Part shown: positions 10,141-20,021 of the stretch, one piece after another | Numbering within the stretch: position 1 is the stretch's first letter | How the letters are laid out: every line of letters starts with the position of its first letter | Assembly: GCF_001742305.1 (NCBI RefSeq) | Contig: NZ_MJAT01000022.1 | Location: 124,001-188,000 of the forward strand | DNA: 64,000 nt | Source: Desulfuribacillus stibiiarsenatis | Lineage (GTDB): Bacteria > Bacillota > Bacilli > Desulfuribacillales > Desulfuribacillaceae | Direction of reading: 5' to 3' | Notes under the pieces: generated by a model | Told to the model about the DNA's origin: nothing | The model's input: only the letters and a program-made list of their open reading frames with translations | Database searches by the model: none | Program-made: the position numbers and the translations under genes

Positions 10141-11868
10141 ATGGTGTACTGGTATAAGAAATTATCCAATAATATTGGGATGAAAGTTATGATCGTAGTT
10201 TGGGTTGGCATATTCATAGCTGCGATGATGCAGGTGTGGTTCGGGTATAGCTTGAATAAAGACCATCTCATGCTTAGTGCTCAGCAAAAACTAATAGGCG
10301 ACCTTCAATTAGGAGCAGAGGCATTTGATCGAAAGGTTCCTGGCGATTGGAAAGTAGAGAATGGGAATTTGTATAAAGGATCGACTCAAATCAACGACAA
10401 TCCTGAAGTCTTAGAAATTGTCGACAATTTAGGTAAGCTTATGGGAAGTAACACTGTAACAATCTTTCAAGGTGATACACGCGTAGCCACTAACGTACTT
10501 ACCGCTGAAGGTAAGCGAGCAATCGGCACGCAAATCTCGGAGACTGTTGGGAAAGCTGTACTTCAAGATAAAATACGCTATGTAGGGCGTGCGAACGTAG
10601 TTGGTACTTGGAACCAAACAGCGTATGACCCAATCCACGACTCCCAAGGAAATGTAATAGGTATATGGTATACAGGAGTCCCTGAAGATTATTATATTCA
10701 ATTAGCGAAGGATGGCATTATACCAAATGTAGTGGTCGGGTATTTTTCTGCTAGTATTTATGCGACGATTTTGTTCTTTATTTTACGCTGGTTGATATTC
10801 ATTCCGATTCGCAGATTACAGGTAAACGCTAACCAAATTGCAAACTACAACCTGCATATTGAGCCTTTACAAGTGCGCAACGAGGACGAAATTGGTGATG
10901 TAACTAAGGCGTTTAACACGATGCTTGCGAATTTGAAAAATATTGTGGGCAATGTTACAGACAGTGCGAACCGCGTGACACATATATCTGAGAATCTATC
11001 GGACGGTGCCAAACAGACAGAACAAACATCCCAAGAAGTCGCGCATAATATCGGAGAAATAGCAGACGGGGCGAATTCCCAAGCTGCTCATGCATCCAAC
11101 ATTATGGAAATGATTGAAGATACGAAAGAGCAAGTTGAGATTGGATATAAGGAAGCATCTAAGACAGCAATTAATACAATGGAATCCACTAAAGTTGCGA
11201 AAGAAGGACAAGAGGCAATAAGTAAAGCAATTGCGAATCTTGGATCTGTAACCAAAACAGTGCAATTCGCAACTGACGCAATCCAGAAGCTAGGGCGTCG
11301 CTCCAATGAAATTGGCGGGATCGTTACCATAATCTCAGATATAGCGAATCAAACAAATCTTTTAGCACTAAATGCTGCCATCGAAGCGGCTAGGGCTGGC
11401 GAGCAAGGTAGAGGTTTCGCAGTCGTATCGGATGAAGTTCGTAAACTTGCGGAACAGTCGAACCAGGCAGCAGAGAAAATAGGAAATCTTATTCAAGATA
11501 TTCAAGCAGAAACTTCCGTGACAGTTCGCACAATGGAAAGTAACTTAGAAACAGTGCAATCGCAAGTAAACATTATCCAGGAAGGCGGAAAAGCCCTTAC
11601 AGAGATAGTGAAAAATGTAGAACAGACAGAAGTAGATGCGAATAGTATCCAAAAAATATTTGAGCAATTAACCGATAACGCAAATCAAGTACTTCGTGCC
11701 GTGGAAGAAATATCAAATATTATTTCTAGGGCAGCATCTGCTTCACAGCAAGTCGCAGCAGCGGCTGAAGAACAGTCTAGTACAGTAGAAGAAATTGCAT
11801 CAAATGCAGAAGAACTATCGCTGATGGCGAAATCCTTGAACGAAGAAGTTAGTAAATTTACAACATAG
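10141..11868 (+). CDS. methyl-accepting chemotaxis protein with single Cache domain
   Basis: 575 residues. There is an N-terminal membrane helix (about 15-35), an extracytoplasmic single-Cache-like sensor (about 40-185) containing the blocks D-W-K-V-E-N-G-x-L-Y-K-G and G-D-T-R-V-A-T-N-V, a second helix (about 190-215), then HAMP (about 216-270) and a long signalling coiled coil. The conserved hairpin tip is [21 protein letters not shown], which binds CheA/CheW. The ligand is unknown. The start ATG follows GAGGAGG. The sensor is clearly related to that of the chemoreceptor at 13859-15556, so the two are paralogues. No C-terminal CheR-tether pentapeptide is seen. Confidence 0.95.
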   Translation: MVYWYKKLSNNIGMKVMIVVWVGIFIAAMMQVWFGYSLNKDHLMLSAQQKLIGDLQLGAEAFDRKVPGDWKVENGNLYKGSTQINDNPEVLEIVDNLGKLMGSNTVTIFQGDTRVATNVLTAEGKRAIGTQISETVGKAVLQDKIRYVGRANVVGTWNQTAYDPIHDSQGNVIGIWYTGVPEDYYIQLAKDGIIPNVVVGYFSASIYATILFFILRWLIFIPIRRLQVNANQIANYNLHIEPLQVRNEDEIGDVTKAFNTMLANLKNIVGNVTDSANRVTHISENLSDGAKQTEQTSQEVAHNIGEIADGANSQAAHASNIMEMIEDTKEQVEIGYKEASKTAINTMESTKVAKEGQEAISKAIANLGSVTKTVQFATDAIQKLGRRSNEIGGIVTIISDIANQTNLLALNAAIEAARAGEQGRGFAVVSDEVRKLAEQSNQAAEKIGNLIQDIQAETSVTVRTMESNLETVQSQVNIIQEGGKALTEIVKNVEQTEVDANSIQKIFEQLTDNANQVLRAVEEISNIISRAASASQQVAAAAEEQSSTVEEIASNAEELSLMAKSLNEEVSKFTT

Positions 11869-11925
11869 AGCCTTAGTTGCACCGACTTAACAACACAGTA
11901 TGTATTATTGATGTACCAGATTAGG

Positions 11926-11967
11926 CAGCGCCCCTAGCATATTAAATGCTTTAGGGGTGCTGTTTTT
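11926..11967 (+). terminator. intrinsic terminator after the chemoreceptor gene
   Basis: A GC-rich inverted repeat (CAGCGCCCCTA... paired with ...TAGGGGTGCTG) is followed by TTTTTC on the plus strand, 58 bases past the chemoreceptor stop. Confidence 0.88.
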
Positions 11968-12065
11968 CATTTCTCGATTACATTTCATTTATACACGAAT
12001 AGAGTTGATATTTATATGGCAGACGTAATATGATGGAGTTAGGCAGACAAATGGGGAGTGGGCAT

Positions 12066-13067
12066 ATGCGAAAAGTATCTTTTGGTTTTATTTTGGGGAT
12101 TGTATTATCGATTTCTGTGAATGTACAAGCAAACACTGAGATTATGGCGAGACTTGCAGATTTTAAATTATTACTAAATGGCAATTCAGTGCAAGTTGAG
12201 AACACACCATTATTATATAATGGGAGAACCTATCTTCCAGTACGAGAAATTAGCAATATACTAGGCTATGATATTGATTATATAGAAGCGACAAAATCGA
12301 TTATGATTCAAGACCGTCCAGCGCAACAAGGGACGAATACAACGGTTCTTTTGCCAGGTCAATCTTCACCAGCACAGGCACCAGTATATCTAGATGTACA
12401 TAGCGCCATTATTGAGGCTGTTGATAAAGCCAAGCATTCTGTCGTCGGGGTTGTCAATATGCAGCCAACAGGTGGGAGAATCAATCCTAATGAATTAAGG
12501 GAAGCGGGAAGTGGATCTGGAGTCATCTACAGAGCAGAGGATAACAGAACTATCATCATAACGAATCATCATGTAATTGAGCGTGCTTCTCGTATCTATG
12601 TAACACTACCAACAGGGGAACAGATTATTGCTAGATTAATAGGTTCCGATCAATTAACAGACTTAGCAGTATTAGAGGTTACTAGCTCCGATTTAAAAGG
12701 AACTACGTTAGCGGTGATTGGCAATTCTGCTGCTTTAAGGCAAGGAGAGCCGGCAATCGCGATAGGGAATCCACTCGGCCAAAGGTTAGCGCAAACGGTA
12801 ACAGCAGGAATTATTAGTGGGACTCAGAGATTTCTGCCTGTAACAATAAATGGCGCAAGACATGAAGTGGAGGTAATCCAAACCGATGCTGCTATAAATC
12901 CAGGGAATAGTGGTGGAGCACTCCTAAACATTAGAGGTGAGCTCATCGGTATTAATAGTGCAAAAATCGCTATGACTGGCGTCGAGGGAATTGGATTCGC
13001 GATTCCTATCAATAAGGCACAACCTATTATATCGGATATATTAACCCATGGTAGAGTTATACGTTAA
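12066..13067 (+). CDS. HtrA-like trypsin-type serine protease with N-terminal copper-amine-oxidase-like (stalk) domain
   Basis: 333 residues. A signal peptide or anchor (about 1-22) leads into a small beta domain (about 30-83) with the pattern N-G-R-T-Y-L-P-V-R-E-I, typical of the copper amine oxidase N-terminal-like domain of Firmicutes envelope proteins. A DegP/HtrA protease domain follows. The catalytic triad is visible: His169 (N-H-H-V), Asp199 (L-T-D-L-A) and Ser282 (G-N-S-G-G-A). The protein ends right after the protease fold, so there is no PDZ domain, unlike standard HtrA. I chose the ATG at 12066 because GGGGAG precedes it at good spacing; the in-frame ATG at 12030 lacks a clear site. 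Likely role: extracytoplasmic protein quality control or processing. Confidence 0.9.
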   Translation: MRKVSFGFILGIVLSISVNVQANTEIMARLADFKLLLNGNSVQVENTPLLYNGRTYLPVREISNILGYDIDYIEATKSIMIQDRPAQQGTNTTVLLPGQSSPAQAPVYLDVHSAIIEAVDKAKHSVVGVVNMQPTGGRINPNELREAGSGSGVIYRAEDNRTIIITNHHVIERASRIYVTLPTGEQIIARLIGSDQLTDLAVLEVTSSDLKGTTLAVIGNSAALRQGEPAIAIGNPLGQRLAQTVTAGIISGTQRFLPVTINGARHEVEVIQTDAAINPGNSGGALLNIRGELIGINSAKIAMTGVEGIGFAIPINKAQPIISDILTHGRVIR

Positions 13068-13178
13068 ATGATATTTCCACTTCCGAATAATTCAATGAAC
13101 AAGTCATATGATAAGAGTAAGAGCTTGTTCTTAGAGCGGATCTATGGACATGGACATAGGGAATAGGGAGTGAAGATA

Positions 13179-13691
13179 ATGTTCAATTTTTTAAGAGTAA
13201 ATGGGAAAAGAAGTATCTTTGCATTGATTATTAGCATAGCGATTGCACAAGGGATAGGGCTACTAAGTACATTGTTGACTCGGAACTCGTTTGAGATTTA
13301 CCAAACACTAACAAAGCCTTGGTTTGCGCCACCACAATGGGTGTTTGGGCCAGTTTGGACAATACTATTTGTACTCATGGGTCTAGCAGCATACAGAGTG
13401 TGGATGAGTGGCTACTATCACCCATTTGGATTTACGGACCAAATGCGCAGAGCATTAACGCTGTATGGAATACAATTTGTTTTCAATTTCTTGTGGTCGA
13501 TATTATTCTTCCGTTTTCAATGGTATGGCATAGCGCTCATCGATCTTTTAATCTTATTAGCCTTGATTATTATTACGGCAAGGGAATTCTACAAGATTGA
13601 CCGACTCGCAGGCTTGCTCATGATTCCATACATTGTATGGGTATCCTTCGCTGGGATATTGAATTATTATATCTGGATATTGAATCGATAG
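13179..13691 (+). CDS. tspO: TspO/MBR family membrane protein
   Basis: 170 residues with five predicted membrane helices, the family fold. Recognisable blocks are W-F-A-P-P-Q-W-V-F-G-P-V-W-T and F-N-F-L-W-S near helix 4. Family members bind tetrapyrroles and other hydrophobic ligands; the physiological role here is not known. The ATG at 13179 is preferred because AGGGAG lies 8 bases upstream. A GTG at 13170 is also in frame. A bidirectional terminator follows. Confidence 0.93.
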   Translation: MFNFLRVNGKRSIFALIISIAIAQGIGLLSTLLTRNSFEIYQTLTKPWFAPPQWVFGPVWTILFVLMGLAAYRVWMSGYYHPFGFTDQMRRALTLYGIQFVFNFLWSILFFRFQWYGIALIDLLILLALIIITAREFYKIDRLAGLLMIPYIVWVSFAGILNYYIWILNR

Positions 13692-13770
13692 GAAGTAAAT
13701 AGCAAGATGTAATCGTTAAGAAGTGAATGTTAAATCGTTATAAAATATAAAAGCTAATTGTAAAAACTAA

Positions 13771-13816
13771 AAGCCATACATAACACACTTGAGAATTCAC
13801 GTGTTATGTATGGCTT
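13771..13816. terminator. bidirectional terminator between tspO and the second chemoreceptor
   Basis: A perfect 16-bp inverted repeat (13771-13786 with 13801-13816) around a 14-base loop, flanked by A-rich sequence on the left and T-containing sequence on the right. It sits between two convergent genes and can serve both. Confidence 0.85.
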
Positions 13817-13858
13817 TCCTATTTCGACAGTGCATTTACTATACAATACTTGAATCTA

Positions 13859-15556
13859 CTATATCTTAAAGGTTAAGACTGCTGTTTCTAGTTCTTCTGC
13901 CATTTCATTTAATGAAGTAGCAGATGCAGAGATTTCCTCAATAGCTGCTTGCTGTTCCTCGGTAGCTGCAGCAACTTCTTGGAAACTACTTGAAGAAGTA
14001 CGAGCAATTTCACTGATTTCGTTAATCGAACTTGCTACTTGTCGTACATGCTTTGATAGGGTTTCAGAAGTGTTCGTTACTTCTTGTATTTGCGCAGCAA
14101 TTTGGTGAGAAGCTTGGGCAATTTTTTGGAAGTTATTCTTCGCTTCTTCTACTAACACAGTTCCCGTTGTAACCTCTGTTGCTACAGTATTCATAGCTTT
14201 TACAGAACGTAATGTTTCGCTTTGAACTTGTCCTATTAATTCTGTGATCTGTTTTGCAGAGATCTCCGATTGTTCAGCTAGCTTGCGGACCTCTTCGGCA
14301 ACAACGGCAAAGCCTCTACCATGTTCCCCTGCACGTGCTGCTTCGATTGACGCGTTGAGTGCAAGCAAGTTTGTTTGAGCTGCAATTCCTGTAATGACAC
14401 TGACGATATTCTCAATATCCTTCGAACGCTCTTCTAACGACTGGATAATCGTAACGGTATGCTCCACGGACGAGCTAACTTGACTCATTTGTGACATTGT
14501 CTTTTGGATTGATTGATTTCCTAATTCAGCATCTTTCGATGTCGCATTTGATATTCCTGCAACAGCGGCCATACTAGAAACGACTCGTTGAATATCTATA
14601 TTGATGGTGTCCATTGAATCATTACAGTGATCGACAGAGACTGTTTGTTGCTCAGCACCATTAGCCGCAATTTCTATGGATGTGTTGATTAGTTCTGTCC
14701 CTTTAATTGTCTGTTCACTACTAGCCGCTAACTGTGTGGAGGATGCAGCTAATCCGTGGGACAATGTTAAAATCTGTTGGACTAAAGACCGTAGATTTTC
14801 TTTCATATGATTATAGCTATCGGAAAGGTTTCCGATTTCATCCTTCGCAGTAACCTCTAGGTGGGTCTGGAAGTTACCTTCCCCGGCTTCACAGAACACA
14901 GCTAATAGCTTGTTAAGGCGTGAATTAATGTTACGGATAAAGAAGAATACGATAACAATAGCAAGTAGGATAACTACTACAACAGTAAAGAGTAAATGTC
15001 GCGTTGCACTCGCTACTGTTTGATCAATCATATTTTGTGGTGCACCCACATACCAAATGCCAATAGTTTCATTTTGAGCATTTTTAATTGGCTGATAAGC
15101 AGTTTGATAGTTCTTGCCAACCACGTTTGCTTCCCCTAAATACAATTCCCCTTGCTTTAATACCTTGTCTGCAACGGTAGCAGATACTTGGGTACCGACA
15201 GCTCGTTTGCCATCCACTTGAACGTTTGTAGCGATTCGAGTATCGCCAAGGAAAATTGTAACAGTATCGCCGGTGAACTTCCCGATATCATCCACAAGTG
15301 CAAAGTTCTCATTCATTCTGACATTGCCCTTAAAAAGCTCCCCGTCACGAACGTTCCATTCCCCAGGGTATTTTAAATCGATGTATTCATAGCCTAGTGT
15401 TAAATCAGATAATGCCTTCTGTGTTGCTGTTGCTTTTACCCCAGCCTCTATTTCTTTAATCATTACATAGCCGGCAGCCACTGCAAAAATAAGAAGTAGC
15501 GCAATTGTCAAGAAGCCAAACTTATAGCCCATTTTAAGATTTTTCCAAAAACTCAT
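13859..15556 (-). CDS. methyl-accepting chemotaxis protein with single Cache domain
   Basis: 565 residues. Same architecture as the receptor at 10141: N-terminal helix, Cache-like sensor (about 35-180) with blocks [12 protein letters not shown] and G-D-T-R-I-A-T-N-V, a second helix (about 190-212), HAMP, and the signalling domain with tip [21 protein letters not shown]. The sensor similarity shows that the two are paralogues, but the cytoplasmic parts differ more. The ATG has GGGAG upstream at good spacing. It is read from its own promoter region, which contains AT-rich short repeats. Confidence 0.95.
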   Translation of the reverse strand: MSFWKNLKMGYKFGFLTIALLLIFAVAAGYVMIKEIEAGVKATATQKALSDLTLGYEYIDLKYPGEWNVRDGELFKGNVRMNENFALVDDIGKFTGDTVTIFLGDTRIATNVQVDGKRAVGTQVSATVADKVLKQGELYLGEANVVGKNYQTAYQPIKNAQNETIGIWYVGAPQNMIDQTVASATRHLLFTVVVVILLAIVIVFFFIRNINSRLNKLLAVFCEAGEGNFQTHLEVTAKDEIGNLSDSYNHMKENLRSLVQQILTLSHGLAASSTQLAASSEQTIKGTELINTSIEIAANGAEQQTVSVDHCNDSMDTINIDIQRVVSSMAAVAGISNATSKDAELGNQSIQKTMSQMSQVSSSVEHTVTIIQSLEERSKDIENIVSVITGIAAQTNLLALNASIEAARAGEHGRGFAVVAEEVRKLAEQSEISAKQITELIGQVQSETLRSVKAMNTVATEVTTGTVLVEEAKNNFQKIAQASHQIAAQIQEVTNTSETLSKHVRQVASSINEISEIARTSSSSFQEVAAATEEQQAAIEEISASATSLNEMAEELETAVLTFKI

Positions 15557-15772
15557 GATAGCACTCCCTATAATAAATAATAAATAGTAATAATAAATAA
15601 TAATTATCTAAAAACTGGACAACATAAGTCTTATTTAGAATCATTACACTTTATTGTAATAAATTATTGTTGGATTCACAATGATAAATTACTACCATCA
15701 AATTAGAATATTACTAGATAAAATATAGTAGCTAGTTGGTGGGCAATACAGCATGCATGGCAAGCAAATAAA
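15557..15772. other. AT-rich intergenic region
   Basis: Divergent region between the chemoreceptor and the genes to the right. The first 50 bases are short iterations of TAATAAATAATAAAT-type sequence. No gene or clear operator was recognised. Confidence 0.5.
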
Positions 15773-15949
15773 ATGCTTATACTAATGGAAATATTGGCGT
15801 CAGTTGGAAGTCAAATACATACGAATACATACGAATATGAGGGAATTGCAAGTGAAGTGAAGGAAATCAAAAGAAGAGCAAAAAAAACCGAAAAAGTAAG
15901 CAAACATAAGATGAACGTAAGAGAAACGCAAGATAAGGAGTGGATATAA
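15773..15949 (+). CDS. possible small basic protein (58 residues), uncertain
   Basis: An ATG-started frame ends with TAA directly abutting the TTG start of the deacetylase gene. The translated protein has a short hydrophobic start (M-L-I-L-M-E-I-L) and a strongly charged second half rich in Lys, Arg and Glu. No good ribosome binding site precedes the ATG. The exact 10-base direct repeat AATACATACG (15814-15833) lies inside it. It may be a leader peptide coupled to the deacetylase, or chance. Confidence 0.22.
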   Translation: MLILMEILASVGSQIHTNTYEYEGIASEVKEIKRRAKKTEKVSKHKMNVRETQDKEWI

Positions 15950-16978
15950 TTGAAGAAACCAGTGATGATTATAATTTCATTGATGCTGCTCATGGGATCA
16001 GCATATTTTGTACATACGACTAACGGATCAGAGCAAATTGTAGAGTCACAGACAACGCATATTAATGAAGCTGTCAGTGATTTAATTACCACAACAGCCT
16101 ATGGACAACGGGCAATGATTGCGACAAATGATGTAATTCATGTCATATCTACCAATTATCATCTACCGCCAAGATTAGTGAAAGCGCGTGTTTCAGAGGA
16201 ATATAAGGATAAGGAATCAGTTACTATGAATGAAGCGCGAGCAATCATTGCTTCCTTTGAAGATTTAAAATTCGCGGATCGGGTGCCGATTATTACCTAT
16301 CATCATCTTTTAAAACGTGATGAAAATAGGAGATACCGAGGAAATAGCCTAGTAATGTCCGTAGAAATGTTCGAAGAGCATATGAAGCTATTACATGAAA
16401 ACAACTACACAACTATAACCCTAGATGAACTGGCATTATTTATGAGTAAACAAATTCAGTTACCAGAAAATAGTATTGTCATTACCTTTGATGATGGTTA
16501 TTTGAGTAACTTTGAATACGGATATCCAATTTTAAAGCAATATGGTTTTAAGGCAACAATCTTTATCATCACTGGGATTGTACGAGAAAGGCCGATTGCA
16601 TTTCACCCGAACTACTTGAGCTTTATTAGCTGGCCTGAGATGGAGACCTATAAAGATGTGTTTGAGTATGCAGGTCATACCCACGATTTACATTATAAAG
16701 AGGGACGATATAGCCATTTGCGTGTGAAACCCCAACAGTCTGTCCTCGATGACCTGAAACAGTCAAAGGAATTGTTGGATTCGGATTACTTTGCTTATCC
16801 TTACGGTCAATACAGTAAGAAGGTAATCCGAACTTTAGAAGAAGCGGGATATACCCATGCGTTTACAGTTGAACCTAAGCCTGTGACCGTAAAGAGTGAT
16901 CCGTATAAAATCCCGCGCTATATGATTAACCCGACAACAAAACTCAAACGTTTTAAAAAATATGTAGGCATTGATTGA
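15950..16978 (+). CDS. polysaccharide deacetylase family protein (exported)
   Basis: 342 residues, starting at a TTG with AAGGAG upstream. A signal or anchor segment (about 5-25) is followed by a linker and a NodB-type deacetylase domain (about 115-340). The motif T-F-D-D-G-Y supplies the catalytic and metal Asp residues, and H-T-H-D-L-H supplies the metal His pair. The segment P-I-I-T-Y-H-H at the domain start resembles the PgaB/IcaB group that removes acetyl groups from GlcNAc polymers. The substrate (peptidoglycan or exopolysaccharide) cannot be decided. It acts outside the membrane. Confidence 0.9.
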   Translation: MKKPVMIIISLMLLMGSAYFVHTTNGSEQIVESQTTHINEAVSDLITTTAYGQRAMIATNDVIHVISTNYHLPPRLVKARVSEEYKDKESVTMNEARAIIASFEDLKFADRVPIITYHHLLKRDENRRYRGNSLVMSVEMFEEHMKLLHENNYTTITLDELALFMSKQIQLPENSIVITFDDGYLSNFEYGYPILKQYGFKATIFIITGIVRERPIAFHPNYLSFISWPEMETYKDVFEYAGHTHDLHYKEGRYSHLRVKPQQSVLDDLKQSKELLDSDYFAYPYGQYSKKVIRTLEEAGYTHAFTVEPKPVTVKSDPYKIPRYMINPTTKLKRFKKYVGID

Positions 16979-16987
16979 AAATGATTC

Positions 16988-17016
16988 TTGACCAGATCCC
17001 TGTCGCAGAGTATTCT
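16988..17016 (+). promoter_or_regulatory. likely promoter of the P-type ATPase gene
   Basis: TTGACC (16988-16993), a 17-base spacer and TATTCT (17011-17016) lie 55 bases upstream of the ATPase start. Confidence 0.5.
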
Positions 17017-17070
17017 GTATATAAGCAATTTTGAATATGGCTAATTATACAAGCTGATGAGGAGATCTTC

Positions 17071-19284
17071 ATGAATGAAACAGTAGAATATTGGGTAAAA
17101 GGACTTTCTTGAGCAGATTGTGCCGCTAAGTTTGAGCGGAATGTAAAGTCATTACCAAATGTCCAAGAAACTAAATTAAACTTTGGTGCTTCAAAAATTA
17201 CAATTACGGGAAATATTTCTATCGAGAAAATTGAAGAGGCAGGGGCTTTTGATGGAGTGAAAGTAGTCGCATATAAAGAGCCACAAAAAGCCAAGGTTAT
17301 AATCGGTGCCAGTGCGGAAGATAACACACTGGTAAATCAAGAAAGGCGTTTTCAAATACAAGAGCTATGGACGAATCCTGTGTTCCAAAAATCTATGATA
17401 TCTGGGATGTTCATTGTTTTTGCGTATATAACGGAACGTTTCTTTGAAGCTGAGCAAGTAGCACTAATCCTATACATGGTAGGTTTGTTAGTCGGTGGTT
17501 TTGTAACGTTTCGCAAAGGTCTACGAAGCTTAACTAAGCTACAATTTGATATGAATCTCCTAATGACAATTGCCGTAACAGGTGCAGTTCTGATTGGTGA
17601 ATGGGCGGAAGGCGCTATCGTATCTTTCTTGTTTGCGATTAGTAATGCCCTCGAAAGCTATTCTATGGATAAAGCACGCAATGCCATCCGGGGACTCATG
17701 GAATTAGCACCAAAGGTAGCAAATGTGATACGCAATGGGGCAGAAACCCAGGTACCAGTCGAAGAATTGATTCTCGGTGATATCGTTGTCATTCGACCAG
17801 GTGAGAAAGTAACTGTCGATGGAGAAGTAGTCAATGGGCAAACGGCAATCAATCAGGCGGCAATTACAGGTGAATCTATTCCAGTAGAGAAGAGAATTAG
17901 CGATACTGTGTTTGCAGGTACGTTAAATCAGCATGGAGCGATTGAGGTAAAAGTATCTAAGCTAGTGGAAGATACTACGATAGCGAAAATTATCCATTTG
18001 GTAGAGGAAGCACAGGGAGAACGCGCACCGTCACAAACCTTTGTCGAGGCTTTTGCAAAGGTGTATACACCCACAGTTTTTGTTATTGCGTTGGCAATAG
18101 CGACGATTCCACCTATTTTATTGGGGCAAACTTGGTCAGAATCGATCTATCAAGCGCTAGCATTATTAGTTGTCGCATGCCCTTGTGCCTTAGTTGTTTC
18201 CACACCAGTGGCTATCGTGACAGCTATAGGGAATGCAGCGAAGAACGGGGTACTGATTAAAGGTGGTGCGTATCTAGAGGAAGCTGGGAGCTTAACAACA
18301 ATCGCATTTGATAAGACGGGTACTTTAACCAAGGGCGTACCAGAAGTGACCGACGTAATTACGTTTGGAACATACACGAATCATCAATTAATACAAATCG
18401 CAGCATCGATCGAAAATATGTCAGAGCACCCGCTCGCAAAATCTATCGTTCGCCACGCGAAAAAACTGTCGTTAACCCTATCGCCAGTCGATGGATTTCA
18501 AGAGATACCTGGTAAAGGCGCTTTTGGAACAATTGATGAAGCGACCTTTTCGATTGGTAGTCCAAGTTACTTCGCAGAACGTAACCAATTGACAGAGGAA
18601 CTTAAATTTCCGATTTCTTTGCTGCAAGGACAAGGGAAAACAGCGATGTTGTTAGGCGATGAGACTTCTACCTACGGAGTAATTGCAGTGGCTGATCAAG
18701 TCCGTCCTTTGAGCGCGATGGTTATTCAGGAGCTGCATGAATTAGGAATCAGAAAGACAATCATGTTAACAGGTGACAGTATACAAGCAGCGAATTATAT
18801 AGGGAAACAAGTGGGAGTTACGGAAGTATTTGCCGAACTTTTGCCAGAGAAGAAACTACAAGCAATTAAAGATTTACGTCAAGGAAATCACATAGTCGCG
18901 ATGGTCGGAGACGGGGTGAACGATGCTCCAGCACTGGCGGCATCTAATGTGGGAATTGCCATGGGTGGTATAGGTACTGACACAGCACTTGAGACAGCAG
19001 ATATTGCCCTAATGGCAGATGACTTGTCGAAGCTGCCCTTTACGATACGTTTAAGTAGATCAGCAAAAAGGATTATAAAGCAGAATATAGCATTCTCTGT
19101 AAGTATTAAGATTATTGCAGTACTGGCAGTATTTCCAGGTTGGTTGACTTTATGGTTAGCAATTCTTGCGGATATGGGAGCTACATTATTAGTGATTGCG
19201 AACGGTCTTAGACTTTTACTGTTAAAACCGAAGGAACCGCCACTACCCTCATGTTCAAGTACAAAGGAAAAGGAGGTACATTAA
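17071..19284 (+). CDS. cadA: Zn/Cd/Pb-type P1B ATPase (CadA-like) with in-frame TGA, probable selenoprotein
   Basis: Reading from the ATG at 17071 (ribosome binding site GAGGAG) gives 737 residues if the TGA at 17110-17112 is decoded. The first 70 residues are a heavy-metal-associated domain very like CadA: G-L-S-(TGA)-A-D-C-A-A-K-F-E-R-N-V, then N-F-G-A-S-K-I. The TGA takes the place of the first Cys of the CxxC metal site, so residue 14 would be selenocysteine and Cys17 its partner. The ATPase core is intact: T-G-E-S (266-269), C-P-C (370-372) followed by S-T-P, D-K-T-G-T (Asp414), the S-E-H-P motif, G-D-G-V-N-D, and D-M-G-A-T in the last helices, all typical of Zn/Cd/Pb exporters. If TGA is a stop, translation could restart at the GTG at 17257 and yield a 675-residue pump without the metal-binding domain. 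dtd follows directly. Confidence 0.85.
17110..17139 (+). promoter_or_regulatory. in-frame TGA with bacterial SECIS-like hairpin
   Basis: After TGA (17110-17112) and a 10-base spacer comes the stem CCGCT (17123-17127) paired with AGCGG (17135-17139). Within the 7-base loop an A-U pair can close a three-base GUU apex. The spacing (about 17 bases from UGA to the loop) and the G at the loop apex fit the loose bacterial SECIS consensus that binds SelB. No selA, selB, selC or selD gene is in this window. Confidence 0.6.
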
Positions 19285-19737
19285 ATGCGTATTGTCATGC
19301 AAAGAGTTACAAGTAGTAGCGTCTATCTCCCAAAAGAAGAGCGCATAACAGGAGAAATTCAATTAGGTTTATTGGTGCTATTGGGTGTCGGTCCTAACGA
19401 TACGGACGAAGATATGCAATATCTGATAGATAAGATGATCCATTTACGGATTTTTGAGGACGAGGCAGGCAAAATGAATCTATCTGCGAAGGATGTGGGC
19501 GCAGAGATTATGATTGTCTCACAATTTACCCTCTATGCAGATTGTCGTAAAGGCAGAAGGCCAAGCTTTACACAAGCTGCACAGCCTGAAAAGGCTAATG
19601 AGATGTATGGACAGTTTGTAGCGCGTTTACAGGAAGAAGGCTTTAAAATAGCGACCGGTGAGTTCGGCAAACATATGCAGGTATCACTGGTGAACGATGG
19701 TCCGGTTACTATTATGCTCGATAGTGAGAATAGATAG
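19285..19737 (+). CDS. dtd: D-aminoacyl-tRNA deacylase
   Basis: 150 residues, the usual length. It starts M-R-I-V-M-Q-R-V-T-S-S-S-V and contains the family motif S-Q-F-T-L-Y-A-D and the G-R-R-P-S-F segment. The enzyme hydrolyses D-amino acids (and mischarged Gly) from tRNA in the cytoplasm. The ATG starts right after the stop of the ATPase gene, with AAGGAGG inside the ATPase 3' end, so it is probably cotranscribed and translationally coupled. Confidence 0.96.
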   Translation: MRIVMQRVTSSSVYLPKEERITGEIQLGLLVLLGVGPNDTDEDMQYLIDKMIHLRIFEDEAGKMNLSAKDVGAEIMIVSQFTLYADCRKGRRPSFTQAAQPEKANEMYGQFVARLQEEGFKIATGEFGKHMQVSLVNDGPVTIMLDSENR

Positions 19738-19958
19738 TGTGGTATACCTACAATGAAATGGACTAGATTTATAATACTCATATCATATTTAACTGGTATA
19801 TAAATTAAAAGAGAACTGGACGCATCCACTTCTCTTAAATGTACGCCGAAGCGATACACTGCAATTAGTTATAATCTAGGATACTATTTTTTTATTATAC
19901 GTAAAGCAAAAACTATATTTATATGAAGACTCAAATGTATGGTAAGTTAGGTTTGACC

Positions 19959-19987
19959 TTGACTACTCGAGAATTGCATTCTATAAT
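19959..19987 (+). promoter_or_regulatory. consensus vegetative promoter of the STAS gene
   Basis: TTGACT (19959-19964), a 17-base spacer and TATAAT (19982-19987) upstream of the STAS gene at 20022. Confidence 0.8.
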
Positions 19988-20006
19988 GATAACAATAATC
20001 ATTAAC
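19984..20006 (+). promoter_or_regulatory. Fur-like operator overlapping the promoter
   Basis: TGATAACAATAATCA (19987-20001) matches the Bacillus 7-1-7 Fur box TGATAAT-N-ATTATCA at 12 of 14 positions and sits inside the larger dyad TAATGAT...ATCATTA (19984-20004). It overlaps the -10 element and the expected transcription start, the usual place for repression by Fur. Confidence 0.6.
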
Positions 20007-20021
20007 GAAAAGGTGAGGCTG

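Noticed and set aside
13319-13600. Alternative frame overlapping tspO
   Set aside because: The TspO frame has the full family pattern; the other frame does not resemble a protein family.
19790-19850. Hairpin AAGAGAACTGG...CCACTTCTCTT after dtd as a terminator
   Set aside because: The stem is interrupted and no T run follows on the plus strand.
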